From Cafeteria roenbergensis (taxonomy: Eukaryota > Sar > Bigyra > Bicosoecida > Cafeteriaceae), in contig VLTN01000029.1 in the NCBI GenBank assembly GCA_008330645.1, forward strand, positions 365,021 to 429,020: a stretch of DNA of 64,000 nt, in the 5' to 3' direction. Shown here piece after piece: positions 30,024 through 39,752 of this stretch. Both the position numbers and the translations under genes were made by a program. The number at the start of each line of letters is the position of its first letter. Position 1 is the first letter of the stretch. The notes beneath the pieces were generated by a model. It ran no database searches, was not told the DNA's origin, and was given only the letters and a program-made list of their open reading frames with translations.

Positions 30024-33000
30024 TCAGTACCAGTCGGGCTCCGAGGCCTGCGTGCGAGCAGTTGAGTTCCCGCCTCGGGCGCTGAGGCCGCCCATTCCGA
30101 CCTGGGGGCCGGACGGGGCCCTGCTCAGCGGGGGCAGCGACCCCAGTTGCGCAGGCGCGGGTTTTGGGGCCGCGGCCGCGTCAGCGTCTTCAAAGTCGTC
30201 GTCGTCGTAGCCAGCGGCAGAGCCCTCGCTTTTGACGTCGCTGTCGCTCACCACACCTCCACTGGAGGGGCCGCTGGGCTCGTCTGCGCGCGCTCCCTCT
30301 GCTGCTGGCCGCTGCTCGAGGCCCGCTGCGGGGAGGGGCGCGGCAGCGGCCTGCGCCTGCCCGTCTCCGGCACCGCCTTGCGGCTGGCTAGGCCGTGGGT
30401 CGGACCGGGGAGGCTGCTGGGGCTCTGGCTGCGCCGCGGCTGGGCTTGCCTGCCGCGTGGGCGGACTGCGGTCGCCGTCGCCAGCGGGCTCGGCAGCCGG
30501 GGCCCGGTGCGGGCGCGGAGCCGACGGGCCGCCCTCCGGTATCACCTCGGGCCGCGGCGAGGGGCCGGCTCGGGCCTTCTCGGCCCGGGCAGCTGCGTGC
30601 AGGTCTGCGCCGGAACCGAAATGGCCGGCGGAGCGCTGCGCCACGGATGGCTTTCCCGCCGGCAGGATCGACGCCCCGCGGATGAGGCCCTGCCCCACGG
30701 ACACGGCCATGGTGAGGTGGCTCCGGCCCCGGGCCAGCTGCTTGCCGCCCGACCCCACCGGCGGGGAGCCGGCGGAGGACGACGCGTAGCTGGCACTCTC
30801 GCCGCCGTGCGTCGCCACGCCGCCGCCCTGCTCGTCCCAGCCGACGCTGCCCCAGTCGCCCTCGCCCGCACTGCCGTCCCCGGGGGCTCTGCCACCTGCG
30901 CCTCCGTGGCCACCCCCGCGGGCGCGGTCGTGCCTGTGCCAGGAGCCACCGTGCCCGCGCCCATGGCGGCCCTCCGCCGCTGCTGGGCCCGCCCCCCCCT
31001 CCATGTAGCTTCGGGGGCTTCCGCTCGCGGAGTCGGGGCGGCCCACGCTGCCGGCCGCGCCATCCAGGTCCTCGTCGCTGAAGCTCGTGGCCTCTGACGC
31101 GTCCGCCATGGCACCAGGCCGGCTCTGCACGCCGAAGCCAGGCGACTCGTGGAACCCTGGCTGCTCCGGGCCCAGGTCCGACCCGCTGCCGCCGCCGCCG
31201 CCGCCCCACGCGCTGCCCTGGGCAGGGCTGCGCGCGGTCTGCGACCCCGCGTCCCGCACCAGCAGCAGCCGTCGCGCGCTCGCCGACGTCGCCTGCGCGC
31301 TGCCCACAGACAGCTGGCCGTCCGGGCGCCGCGGCCGCATTGGCCGCCCGTCGCCGTCGCCGCTCCAGTCGCCCGACCCGGGCCTAGCCCCGTTCGGGCC
31401 GTCGCCTCCGCGGTCCGCCGCGGGCCCCACGCCCACGGACGAGCGGTCCACGCCCATGTTGCCGCGCCGCCGGCTCCCCGGCAGCATGTCTCCCGCGGGC
31501 GGCCGCTCGCGCCCCGGCCTGGGGCTGCGTGATCCAGCAGCGCCCCCCGCTCGCGGCGAGGCAGCCGCCCGCCCTCCACGGCCCCCGCCAGCACCGGCGC
31601 CACCACCAGCGCCCGAGCCGGCAGCCCCCACCCGGCGCAGGGTCCCGCGGCCCATGCGCGGACTGCCCGCCTGCTCCGCTGCGCGCCCGCTCTCGCCCGG
31701 CCGCCGGGGCTGCTGGGGGGCGGCCGCCCCGTCCCTGGCGCCCGTTCGGTCGTGCGCTGCGGGCGCCCTTGCTCGGCGCGACGTCGACCGCCCGGCGGGC
31801 CGCTGGGAGGATTGCTTGGGCGCGCGCGACACTCGCGGCTTGCCGGCGCGGCCGGGCCCGTGGCGCTGCGGGGTCGGGCTGATGGAGCCCACCCGGCGCA
31901 TGACGTCATCCACGGAGAGCAGGGAGCGGCCGCGCAGCGAGCCGACGGGCGCCTGCGGGGAGGGGTCGGTGGACCTGCCGCGGCGCTGGCCGGGGCTGAT
32001 GGAGGCCGAGCTGCGCGCGGAGAGGAGAGCGCGCACCTCGGCCGGCGAGCGAACGGACGCGGAGGGCGGGGTGGACGGCCGCGACGGCGAGTCGAACGTC
32101 TCCGGGGTGCGCCTCCGCGGCCGCATGCCCATGGTGAAGCCAGGGACGGACGGCGCCGCGTGCAGCCAGGCGCCGCGTGGGGGGTCGCGGGAGGAGGGCC
32201 CGCCGCCGGCCTTGCCCCGGCCGCGCGCGCCGCGGGTCTTGCCCGCCCTCGCCGGGCCCAGGCTGCGCCCGCGCCGCGGCGCCGCCCGGACCGTGCCGGT
32301 GCGGGGCGCCGTGGCAGAGTCCGCCCTGGGAAGCCGCCGCGGCGCCGCCGCCCTTGCCCCGGCCGCCTCCGGAGCGGCGTGGGATGGCGCCGTGGGCCCG
32401 CCGCGGGGGGGGGCCGCCCTGCCGCCGTGCCGCACCGCGGGAGCGCCCTTGGGCCGGGCGAGGCGCTCCAGGCGCTTGCGGTTGATGCGGGACACGCCGT
32501 CCCCGACGCGGCGCGGCGGGCGGTACGCTGCCGCCTTGACCCCGTACGCGCGCGCCAGGCGCTTGCGCTGCGGGCTGACCTTGCGACTCCCACCCGCGCG
32601 CCGCTTGCCGCCCTGCTTGCCCCGAGCAGAGCCCACGGACGAGCCACGCGGGCCCGCGGTCGCTCTGGGCAGCGTCTTGCAAGGCACTTCCTCGCCCGCC
32701 TCCGCCACCAGGGCGGCGAGCTCCGCCTCAAGCGGGTCGAGCAGGGCGCTCGTCCCTCGAGCCTGGGGCGCCGCAGCCCCGAAGCCCGGGCCGTGCTCGC
32801 TTGACAGCGCCGAGGCAGCCACCTCCGTGACTGTGGCGTCGCTGGCCCTGCCGCGGTCGGTTCGGGAGCTGGTCGGCGCGTGGTCCCACGACGGCAAATC
32901 AAGACCGCCCCGGGCTCCAGTCCCCGCCGCATCCCTGGGGCCCGGGCCACCGCCCCGAGCCGGCCGGGGGCTGTCACTGGGACCACGGGCCGCGGTCGGT

Positions 33001-33314
33001 CCTTGGCCAGCGCCGCGCCCTCCCGCCGTGCCCTTGGAGGCGGGCCCGGAGCCGCTTGCCGCGCCAGCCGCAACCACCTCGGCGCCGGCGGCGCGCAAGG
33101 ACGAATCGCCCCGCGAGCTCCACTCCATGCGAGCCATAGCCTTGTCATCGGCCCCGGTCTCCAGCGTGCTGATGGAGCGCAGCGCCGTGGCCGAGGAGCG
33201 CTCCGCGTACCGCAGCTGCTGCTCGAGGTCCGCCAGCGACATGTTGTCAAGCGCCTCTGGGTCGGTGAGGCTCAGCACCCTCTTGGCCGCGCTCTGGGCC
33301 GCGTGCGTCTCCAT
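30024..33314 (-). CDS. Large disordered basic protein, uncharacterised
   Basis: Single minus-strand exon, 1,096 residues from the Met at 33314 (METHAAQSAAKRVLSLTDPE). The frame stays open upstream, but that part lies outside the likely transcript. Only the N-terminus looks structured: TDPEALDNMSLADLEQQLRY then AERSSATALRSISTLETG, an amphipathic helix pair. The rest is Arg/Gly/Pro/Ser rich with many RG/RGG and S-P sites, for example LLSVDDVMRRVGSISPTPQR near the middle. The last 80 residues turn acidic (AAGYDDDDFEDADAAAAP), and the chain ends SEPDWY. No domain is recognised. The antisense strand is also open over 759 codons, but the plus frame shows no ordered segment, and the N-terminal helix pair favours minus. 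Confidence 0.55.
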   Translation of the reverse strand: METHAAQSAAKRVLSLTDPEALDNMSLADLEQQLRYAERSSATALRSISTLETGADDKAMARMEWSSRGDSSLRAAGAEVVAAGAASGSGPASKGTAGGRGAGQGPTAARGPSDSPRPARGGGPGPRDAAGTGARGGLDLPSWDHAPTSSRTDRGRASDATVTEVAASALSSEHGPGFGAAAPQARGTSALLDPLEAELAALVAEAGEEVPCKTLPRATAGPRGSSVGSARGKQGGKRRAGGSRKVSPQRKRLARAYGVKAAAYRPPRRVGDGVSRINRKRLERLARPKGAPAVRHGGRAAPPRGGPTAPSHAAPEAAGARAAAPRRLPRADSATAPRTGTVRAAPRRGRSLGPARAGKTRGARGRGKAGGGPSSRDPPRGAWLHAAPSVPGFTMGMRPRRRTPETFDSPSRPSTPPSASVRSPAEVRALLSARSSASISPGQRRGRSTDPSPQAPVGSLRGRSLLSVDDVMRRVGSISPTPQRHGPGRAGKPRVSRAPKQSSQRPAGRSTSRRARAPAAHDRTGARDGAAAPQQPRRPGESGRAAEQAGSPRMGRGTLRRVGAAGSGAGGGAGAGGGRGGRAAASPRAGGAAGSRSPRPGRERPPAGDMLPGSRRRGNMGVDRSSVGVGPAADRGGDGPNGARPGSGDWSGDGDGRPMRPRRPDGQLSVGSAQATSASARRLLLVRDAGSQTARSPAQGSAWGGGGGGSGSDLGPEQPGFHESPGFGVQSRPGAMADASEATSFSDEDLDGAAGSVGRPDSASGSPRSYMEGGAGPAAAEGRHGRGHGGSWHRHDRARGGGHGGAGGRAPGDGSAGEGDWGSVGWDEQGGGVATHGGESASYASSSAGSPPVGSGGKQLARGRSHLTMAVSVGQGLIRGASILPAGKPSVAQRSAGHFGSGADLHAAARAEKARAGPSPRPEVIPEGGPSAPRPHRAPAAEPAGDGDRSPPTRQASPAAAQPEPQQPPRSDPRPSQPQGGAGDGQAQAAAAPLPAAGLEQRPAAEGARADEPSGPSSGGVVSDSDVKSEGSAAGYDDDDFEDADAAAAPKPAPAQLGSLPPLSRAPSGPQVGMGGLSARGGNSTARTQASEPDWY

Positions 33315-34177
33315 TGCGGTCCGTCGCTGGCTCGGGCGGGCGCGCCCCGCGGCCACCGCTCGCTGAGGTGGCGCTTGGCCGGCGTCTGACCTTCTCGATC
33401 GCGATTGCTCGTTGCGGCAGAGCCTGCCGTTTCCCGTGTGTTGCTGGCGCTGCTGGCCCGCGCGTCGGCTCGATTGCAGCAGCAGAGACGCGTGCCGAAA
33501 CGACCGACCGAGCCCCCAGAGTCCGCGCGGGCTCGCAGAGCGGCAGGGCGAGGCAGTTCGGAGGGCCGTCTGTCCTCGGTGGCGCGAACACAACGCCAGT
33601 TCGGGCGGCTGCGAGTCCTCGTGGGCAACGTTGTCGTGGGCGCTAGCGCAAACACAGGCACGCAATCGGGCAGTTGCATTCGGGGCGCGCCGGGCAGGCG
33701 CCGGACTGCAGCGCCCAGCGCGGCGGCCGCGTATCCGAACGGCCGAACGGCCGGCCGGCCGGAGCAGCGACGGGATGGCCCGGGCACACACGCGCGCGGG
33801 GGTGAAGGGTCCCGAAGTCTCAGCACCATTGGGGGGACGAAGGGCGAAGAGCAAAGACGCGCCCCGAACGGGGGAAGTCGGCCAGCACCGGGGGGTGGGG
33901 CAGTCCAAGCCACGCGGCAGCGGGCGCCGAAGAGCGGGTGCGTGGGAGACCGGGGAGGCAGCGCCACTCGCAGGAGTGGCGCTGAGTGCAGGCACAAGCC
34001 CGGGTGCGGGGCAGCCCTCTCCCCGCGGGAATACGGTCCAAATGATCAATCCGAGGCAAGACAAGACGGCGCAGAGTTGTGCGCGTGGACGAGGGGAGGC
34101 TTGGGGGCGGCGGACGCACAAGCGCGACGGGGGGCGCAGCTGCTGCCGCCCTCGAGCGGGCAAAGGAGGGGGCCGAG
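33315..34177. other. Intergenic, 863 bp
   Basis: Upstream of the disordered protein gene and downstream of the AP2 gene, both on the minus strand. Frames on both strands here are Arg/Gly-rich shadows. Nothing else supportable. Confidence 0.35.
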
Positions 34178-37100
34178 CTAAGCGCTGGTTGAGGAAGGGA
34201 CCTGCCAGGGGGCATCGCTGGCGGCGTCCCTGCCCCTGGCGCCAGAGGCCGCGGCGCCGAGGCCGGTGCCCGGGCTGCTTGCGGCCCCGCCCTCGGCCGC
34301 GCTGGCGGACGAGCTGGTGGCGGGAGCGCCGCTCGAGGCAGCAGTCGCCCAGGTGTGGGCCGCGGGAGGGCCGCTGGCGGGGGCGAGCTCGTGGGAGAAG
34401 GGCGGCAGGAAGTTGGCCGAGGCGTGGGCGTGGAACTGGCCGGCGAAGGCGCCTGCCGCTGAGACAGGGAGGGACGGCACCTGCACGGCCGGCGACGGCA
34501 GCATCCCTGGCTGGAACGCCAGGTGACCGAACGGGGTGGACGCCGCCGGCACCATGGGGAGGAGCGACGAGGCGTCCGTAACGACCTCCAGGCCGCCGCG
34601 GCCACGCGCGCTGCGGGGCGCGGACGCCCGCTGCTGGGCGCGGGCTGCCCCCGGCGCGGCTTGCTGGGCTGCGCCGCGCGCGGACTTGGCCTGGCGGCCG
34701 CCAGAGGTCCACTCCTCGTCGGAGCTGTGCCGCCCCGAGTCGTGCCTGCCGTCGGCTGACGCGTCTGACGACGTCTCGGAGCTGTCGCGGGAGCGCTTGC
34801 GCTGCCGGCGGCGAGCGGGGACGGCGGCGGCTGCTCTGGCTGAGACGCCCGGACCAGCTTCCCAACCGCCAGCGGCGAAACCGGGCCGAGCCGCCTGCGC
34901 AGCCGCCTCCGACGGGGCCACATATCGCATCGGCGGCGACGACGGGAACCGGCCGCGGGTGGCGGGCACGCAGCTTGCGCGGCCAGTGGCAAGCAGGGCG
35001 TCGATGTCCTCGTCCGGCACAACGTTGAGCCGCTTGAAGAGCGCGCCGCTGAGCCGCACCGCGGCGTTGTACACCAGCGCGGCCTCAACCTCTGTGTTGA
35101 ACCGGCCCAGAAAGCAGTACTGCGGCGACCGAGCGGCGGACGCCAGCGCGCGGGGCAGGCGCAGGTGCACGCGGAAGCCGGCGCGGCCGTTGCCGTCGGG
35201 GAAGACGCCGCGGAAGCGCGACCTCGCCGCTCGCTTCTTCGCGTCCGTGGACCCACGGAACGCAGTAGGGTCCGTGAATCCGCCTTCGCGGGTGCAGTGG
35301 TGGCGAATACGCTCGCACGTGGTGGCGTCGAACCCCGCGTGCAGCAGCCTCATCCGGGCCGCCTCCCTGGCCTGTGTCAGCAGCTCCGACGGGGTCTGCG
35401 GCGTCCCGTTCAAAGCGTCCGGGTCCACGGGAGCCCCGCGATCCTCGTCCGACACGCTGTGGCGGCCGGAACCAGGCGTGGCGCCGTGCGACTCGGCGCG
35501 CGCGTCGCTCGCTGGCTTGCCCGAGGCCGCCGGCGTGGCGGCGGGCACGCTGCGAGAAGCAGCGCCCGGCCCTCCATGCCGCGCCTCCGCGTCGTCGGCG
35601 TGGGCGCTGTGGTGCGCCTTGGGCGCCAGGTGACCGCCCGCTTCGCCGCCGCTCCTCGCCGCAGTCGCCCAGGGCTGGGCCGCCTCTGCAGCGCGCACCG
35701 CCGCGGCGGGGTGGTACGAGCCGCCAAGAGCAAAGTCGGGCCCGGGGGCCTCCGCAGTGTGAGGCCAGGAGCCGCCCAGCACGAAGCTGCGGCCCGGGTG
35801 GTCCAGGCGTGAAGTCGGCGCCAGGTCCGGGTGCGCCGTCAAGCTGCCGGAGTGGCGGGGAAACATCTCGACCCAGCCTTCCGGCGTTGACACCATCACG
35901 CCGCGGCCTGGTGCGAGCATGTGGTACATCTGCGCCTGCTGCTGCTGCTGGTGCTGCTGCTGGTAGTGTGCTTGCGCCTGCTGCTGCTGGTAGTGCGCGT
36001 GCTGCTGATCGTGCGCGAACTGATGCTGGTGATGCTGGTGCTGGTGGAAGAAGTGCGCATCCGGCATGGACAGCCCGCGCGTGTCGCTCCCTCCGTGCGA
36101 GAGGTGCGGCTGAGGGCGGTGGGCGTGGAGGTCGGCTGGAGGGGGCGCGAACATCATGTGCGGGGCCACCGACTGCCACGTGTCCTCGTCCGTGCCGGGC
36201 GCGCGGGGCGCGCGGAAGTGCTGCGGTTGCTGGAGCGGCTGCGGGTGCTGGCCGAACTGGGACGGGTGCAGCATGTGCTGCGAGGGCGAAAAGCCCCCGC
36301 CGAACGACGAGAACGCGGCGCCAGGAGCGCCCGCAAAGTGATGCGGCTGTTGATGATGATGATGTTGTTGTTGCTGCTGTTGCTGCTGCTGCTGCTGCAT
36401 CGCACGAAAGTGGGAGCTGGCCGCCATTTGGCTGTGTTGCGAGGCCACGGCAGCCCGCGCTTCGTACGAAGGCTCACGGAAGAACCCATTCGCCGCTGCA
36501 GTTGCAGCCTGCGCAGCGGGCGTCGGGGCCGTTCCGGCGCGCTGAACAGTTGCCGGGGTCTCAGCGTCGTCCTGGCCGCGTCCCGCAAGGAAAGCAGGGG
36601 AGGCTCCGGCGGCGCTTGCAGCAACCGCCAGCCCATGAAGCAGACTGCTTCGTCCCGCGGGCTGAAGCCGCCGGGGATCTCCGCCAGCAACGAGCGTGGC
36701 CTGCGGGTCCGGGTGCTGCCGAGGGTCGACCGTCGGGGGGGCGGGGACGGCCAGGGCTGCGCCCCAGGGTGCTCCGGGTGCCACGCCGAGGGCACTAGTC
36801 ACGGCGGTTTCCTGCTTCAAATGCTCCCGGGCGGGGTCCGTCTGGAGGCCCGAGCTCCGCTGCGCTGTGGCGCGTGCCGAGCCGCCCGCGCGCGGATCCT
36901 TCCCCGGAGCAGCTTGCGGTTTGTGCTCAGGGCCACTGCTGGGGGCAGCGCGGGACACAGCGGCGGCCTCAATGCCCCCCTGGCCGGCTGGCGAGACACT
37001 CACTTGCAGAGCCGGCGAGCGGCCACGCCGGGCGTTGGCGGCGACAGGCCCTGCTCCTGCGACCTGTGCGGCGCTGTTGCTCTCTCCCGCCTTGCTGATC

Positions 37101-37774
37101 AAGCCTGTATGCGGCGAAGTCGCAAGGGCAGGCGGGCCCCGGGCTGCCTCACCCTGATGGTCGTGGGGGGCTGCGGACTCGGAAGGAACGCTGCCCCGCG
37201 TGTCGCTTGCCGAGTCGCCTGGCGAAGCTGCGGCAACGTCAGGCGCGCAAGGCTGAGACATGGGGCCAGGCGCGAAATCGCCCCCCGCCGTGCGGGCGCC
37301 GCCGCCGCAAGCCTTCTCGGCTGCTGGGGCGCCGGAGCGGGCGTTTTCGGCCGAGGCCGCCGTTGCGGAGTCCGAGCCGGTCTCGGGCCGGCTCAAGGTC
37401 GAGAATCCGCCCTCTGCCTTGGCCGCGCTGGGCCGTACAGCCGAAGGGGGACCGGCTTGCCCCGCAGTACTGCGCGCAGGCCCGGGCCCGGGCGCGCGCA
37501 TTGCGTCGCCAGGCCAGTCCGCGCCGGGGTGAGCGCGGGAGTTGGGCAGGCCACTGATCCCGCTGACACGGGCGGCCTTGATTGCGGCCGAGTCAGCGCG
37601 CTCGTCCAGCTGCGCCCCGCTTTGGGCTGCGCGACGAGCGGCGACAGGCTGCGCGTGCGGGGGGTGCAGGGGTCCGTGCGGGTCGCGGCAAACCGCGGCT
37701 GAGGGACTCCGTGAATTTCCTGGAGGGGGCGCTTGCGCGGTCAGGACCGCATCGCGCCGGGACACGGAGCTCAT
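34178..37774 (-). CDS. AP2/ERF-domain transcription factor
   Basis: Single minus-strand exon, 1,198 residues (MSSVSRRDAVLTAQ to SSTSA). Around residues 850-915 lies one AP2 domain: RSRFRGVFPDGNGRAGFRVH, then YCFLGRFNTEVEAALVYNAA and FKRLNVV. This is the YRGV-x-LG-x-F-x-T-x-x-EAA-x-x-YN pattern, with a longer insert between strands 2 and 3 than in plants. A helical block upstream (TPSELLTQAREAARMRLLHA) may be part of the DNA-binding unit. The rest is low complexity, with an uninterrupted Gln tract of about 12 followed by His (around residue 460; CTG/TTG repeats at 36370-36405) and other Gln/His-rich stretches up to residue 620. Such Gln/His regions often activate transcription. It should be nuclear; target genes are unknown. 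Confidence 0.85.
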   Translation of the reverse strand: MSSVSRRDAVLTAQAPPPGNSRSPSAAVCRDPHGPLHPPHAQPVAARRAAQSGAQLDERADSAAIKAARVSGISGLPNSRAHPGADWPGDAMRAPGPGPARSTAGQAGPPSAVRPSAAKAEGGFSTLSRPETGSDSATAASAENARSGAPAAEKACGGGARTAGGDFAPGPMSQPCAPDVAAASPGDSASDTRGSVPSESAAPHDHQGEAARGPPALATSPHTGLISKAGESNSAAQVAGAGPVAANARRGRSPALQVSVSPAGQGGIEAAAVSRAAPSSGPEHKPQAAPGKDPRAGGSARATAQRSSGLQTDPAREHLKQETAVTSALGVAPGAPWGAALAVPAPPTVDPRQHPDPQATLVAGGDPRRLQPAGRSSLLHGLAVAASAAGASPAFLAGRGQDDAETPATVQRAGTAPTPAAQAATAAANGFFREPSYEARAAVASQHSQMAASSHFRAMQQQQQQQQQQQHHHHQQPHHFAGAPGAAFSSFGGGFSPSQHMLHPSQFGQHPQPLQQPQHFRAPRAPGTDEDTWQSVAPHMMFAPPPADLHAHRPQPHLSHGGSDTRGLSMPDAHFFHQHQHHQHQFAHDQQHAHYQQQQAQAHYQQQHQQQQQAQMYHMLAPGRGVMVSTPEGWVEMFPRHSGSLTAHPDLAPTSRLDHPGRSFVLGGSWPHTAEAPGPDFALGGSYHPAAAVRAAEAAQPWATAARSGGEAGGHLAPKAHHSAHADDAEARHGGPGAASRSVPAATPAASGKPASDARAESHGATPGSGRHSVSDEDRGAPVDPDALNGTPQTPSELLTQAREAARMRLLHAGFDATTCERIRHHCTREGGFTDPTAFRGSTDAKKRAARSRFRGVFPDGNGRAGFRVHLRLPRALASAARSPQYCFLGRFNTEVEAALVYNAAVRLSGALFKRLNVVPDEDIDALLATGRASCVPATRGRFPSSPPMRYVAPSEAAAQAARPGFAAGGWEAGPGVSARAAAAVPARRRQRKRSRDSSETSSDASADGRHDSGRHSSDEEWTSGGRQAKSARGAAQQAAPGAARAQQRASAPRSARGRGGLEVVTDASSLLPMVPAASTPFGHLAFQPGMLPSPAVQVPSLPVSAAGAFAGQFHAHASANFLPPFSHELAPASGPPAAHTWATAASSGAPATSSSASAAEGGAASSPGTGLGAAASGARGRDAASDAPWQVPSSTSA

Positions 37775-39752
37775 CCGGCAGCCGCCGGCAGCTCTCGGCG
37801 GCGGGGCGCTGGGGCCGAGTGTAAACGGCCGGGATGGGGCACCGGCTGGGCGCCAGTCGGGGAAAGTGCCCCGAAGCCTCGTTGCCTGAGGCGGTTTGTG
37901 CAGCTGCGGCGGGAGTCAGACGCAAGCGCCCCACGTTGCAAAGCGCAGTTGGGAGGACAACTATGGCAGAGCCCTTGGCAGCGGCGCCAAGAAGTCAGCG
38001 GCCGACTATGCAGAGCACGTCGCCAGAGCGACAGCGAGAGGCAGCGGGTTTGGCATGGCATGCGGCTGACCGAGGCGAGCGCCGCAGCGAGGACGGCCCG
38101 AGCCCGCCCTCGCCCGCGCCCCCGGCGCTCGCCGCAGGTCGCGGCCGACTCGAAACGCCTTTGCGCGCGCGCGCCGGAGGCCGTCCGGACGCTGCTGGCG
38201 CGGCGGGCCAACTCACGCAAAGACCGTTGCTCGCGCTTTGGCCGGCTTTCTGCAGGAGACTTGGCGCCAGCGAACGCACGGATTCCCCACGGGCGGTGAG
38301 GCGCAGCGCACGGGGTCGCTCCGCTCCACCCGGCCCGGAAGGGCGACGGGCACCCGGCGCGGGGCAGACTCTGCTCTGGGGCTGTGGGCGCGACATCTTG
38401 CAGCCCCGGGAAGAGCAAGGGCCGGGCGCACTGGAACGTTCGAGAGACCCTCGGCGCGACGCTCACCTTCAAGGCACCAGGACCCGGAGCGAGGCGACGC
38501 GGGAACGTCTCTGCGGTGCGAAAGGGTGAGGGGCCGGGGACGTGGGGCGGGGGGTGGCAGGACCCCCGGGCGCGGCCGTGCGGCTGGGCGGGTGCGCGGC
38601 GCAGACTTGCGGGCAAGAGAGACCCCGAGCCTGTGGAAGGTACGCCAGGGGCACAGAGCCGGCCTGCTCTTGCGCACGGCCGCTCCCCTTGCCCCTGCCC
38701 AGCGGACCTGGGGAACGGCTGGACGCCCGCCGCGCTGTCGGCCACCAGCGCGCGCCACACCCTCGCAACTCGGGGCGCGGGGGCGCGCACTGGCGTTGGC
38801 CCAGAGGGGCGGCGCTGGACGATTGGACGACCTTGCCCCGCCGCAGCTGCGCAGGCTGGTGGCAGCAGCCCCGGTGCTGCTGCCTGGCGCACCCCTGGGC
38901 CTCCGCTCCTGCAGAAAGCCCCGGCGCAGCCGAACGGCCGGGCGATCGCACCAGGCGAGTGGCACGAGCCGAACCCCGGAGCTGGGAGGTCTGGTGCGGC
39001 GCCCAGCCGCCGGTGCCCAGGGACGAGGAGTCGCTCTCGCGGGACGGCTCGCAGCTCGGGCAGCGAAGGATTCAGCGGGCGCCCAGCTCGTCACACGGGC
39101 GGCGCGGGGTTCTGCAGGGCGCTGCGGCATCGCCCCATTCCTCACCTTGCAGTCGGGCGAGTGGCTTGAACGGCGCTTTGCGTCGCTGAGGCTGTCCATC
39201 ACGGCCGTGTCAATCGGCGACTCTGCCGGCGGAACGCCGTCGAAGCCGGTTGGAACGACGCCCGTCGCTCGGCCCCGGGGCCCCGCTTCTGGCTCAACGA
39301 GCCAGCGCGCGGGGCGCGGCGTGCGAAGGGCCGAAGGGCTGCCCGAGGCGAGCCGGGCGGGGGGGGGCGCCGGGGGCACGTTGCACCGCTGGCGCGACGC
39401 CCCGACGCCGAGCTGCCGCAGCTGATCACCAGTCACCGCAGCATCACGCAATCGCAACTCTCGCAGCGCTGCGCCGCGGCGTCCCTCGGTGGCGGCGCCG
39501 CCGCCTCACTCGCGGGCGGCCTGGCCCCGAGCCAGTTCGCCTGCGCGCTCGCCAGGGGAGGCGGGGCCCGGCCCGGGAGGCACGCCGAAGGATTCGCGGC
39601 AAGGCCGAAGTTGCTACGTCCAAGCTGACTCGTTGCGTCTCGCAGATCGCCGTGACCGGCGCTGGCAGAGCCGGCATCGCAGCTGGCGCGGCTGGCGACA
39701 GGCAGCCCGGGCGTTCGCGCGCCACTCCACCAGTCCGGCTGCCCGCGCAAGC
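37775..39752. other. 2-kb gap; possible undetected spliced gene
   Basis: Long overlapping frames occur on both strands without domains. On the minus strand, 39199-39146 reads MDSLSDAKRRSSHSPDCK directly followed by a good donor (GTGAGG), so it might be a first exon, but I could not find a convincing second exon. The right end holds the promoter of the threonine dehydrogenase gene. Confidence 0.3.

Noticed and set aside
31087-33366. 759-codon plus-strand open frame
   Set aside because: Antisense to the disordered protein gene. It is Pro/Arg/Gly rich throughout with no ordered start. The choice is not certain.
33315-34865. N-terminal extension of the disordered protein into the AP2 gene
   Set aside because: The frame is open there, but it overlaps the AP2 coding region antisense-free in another frame and is Arg/Pro noise; the Met at 33314 starts the ordered part.
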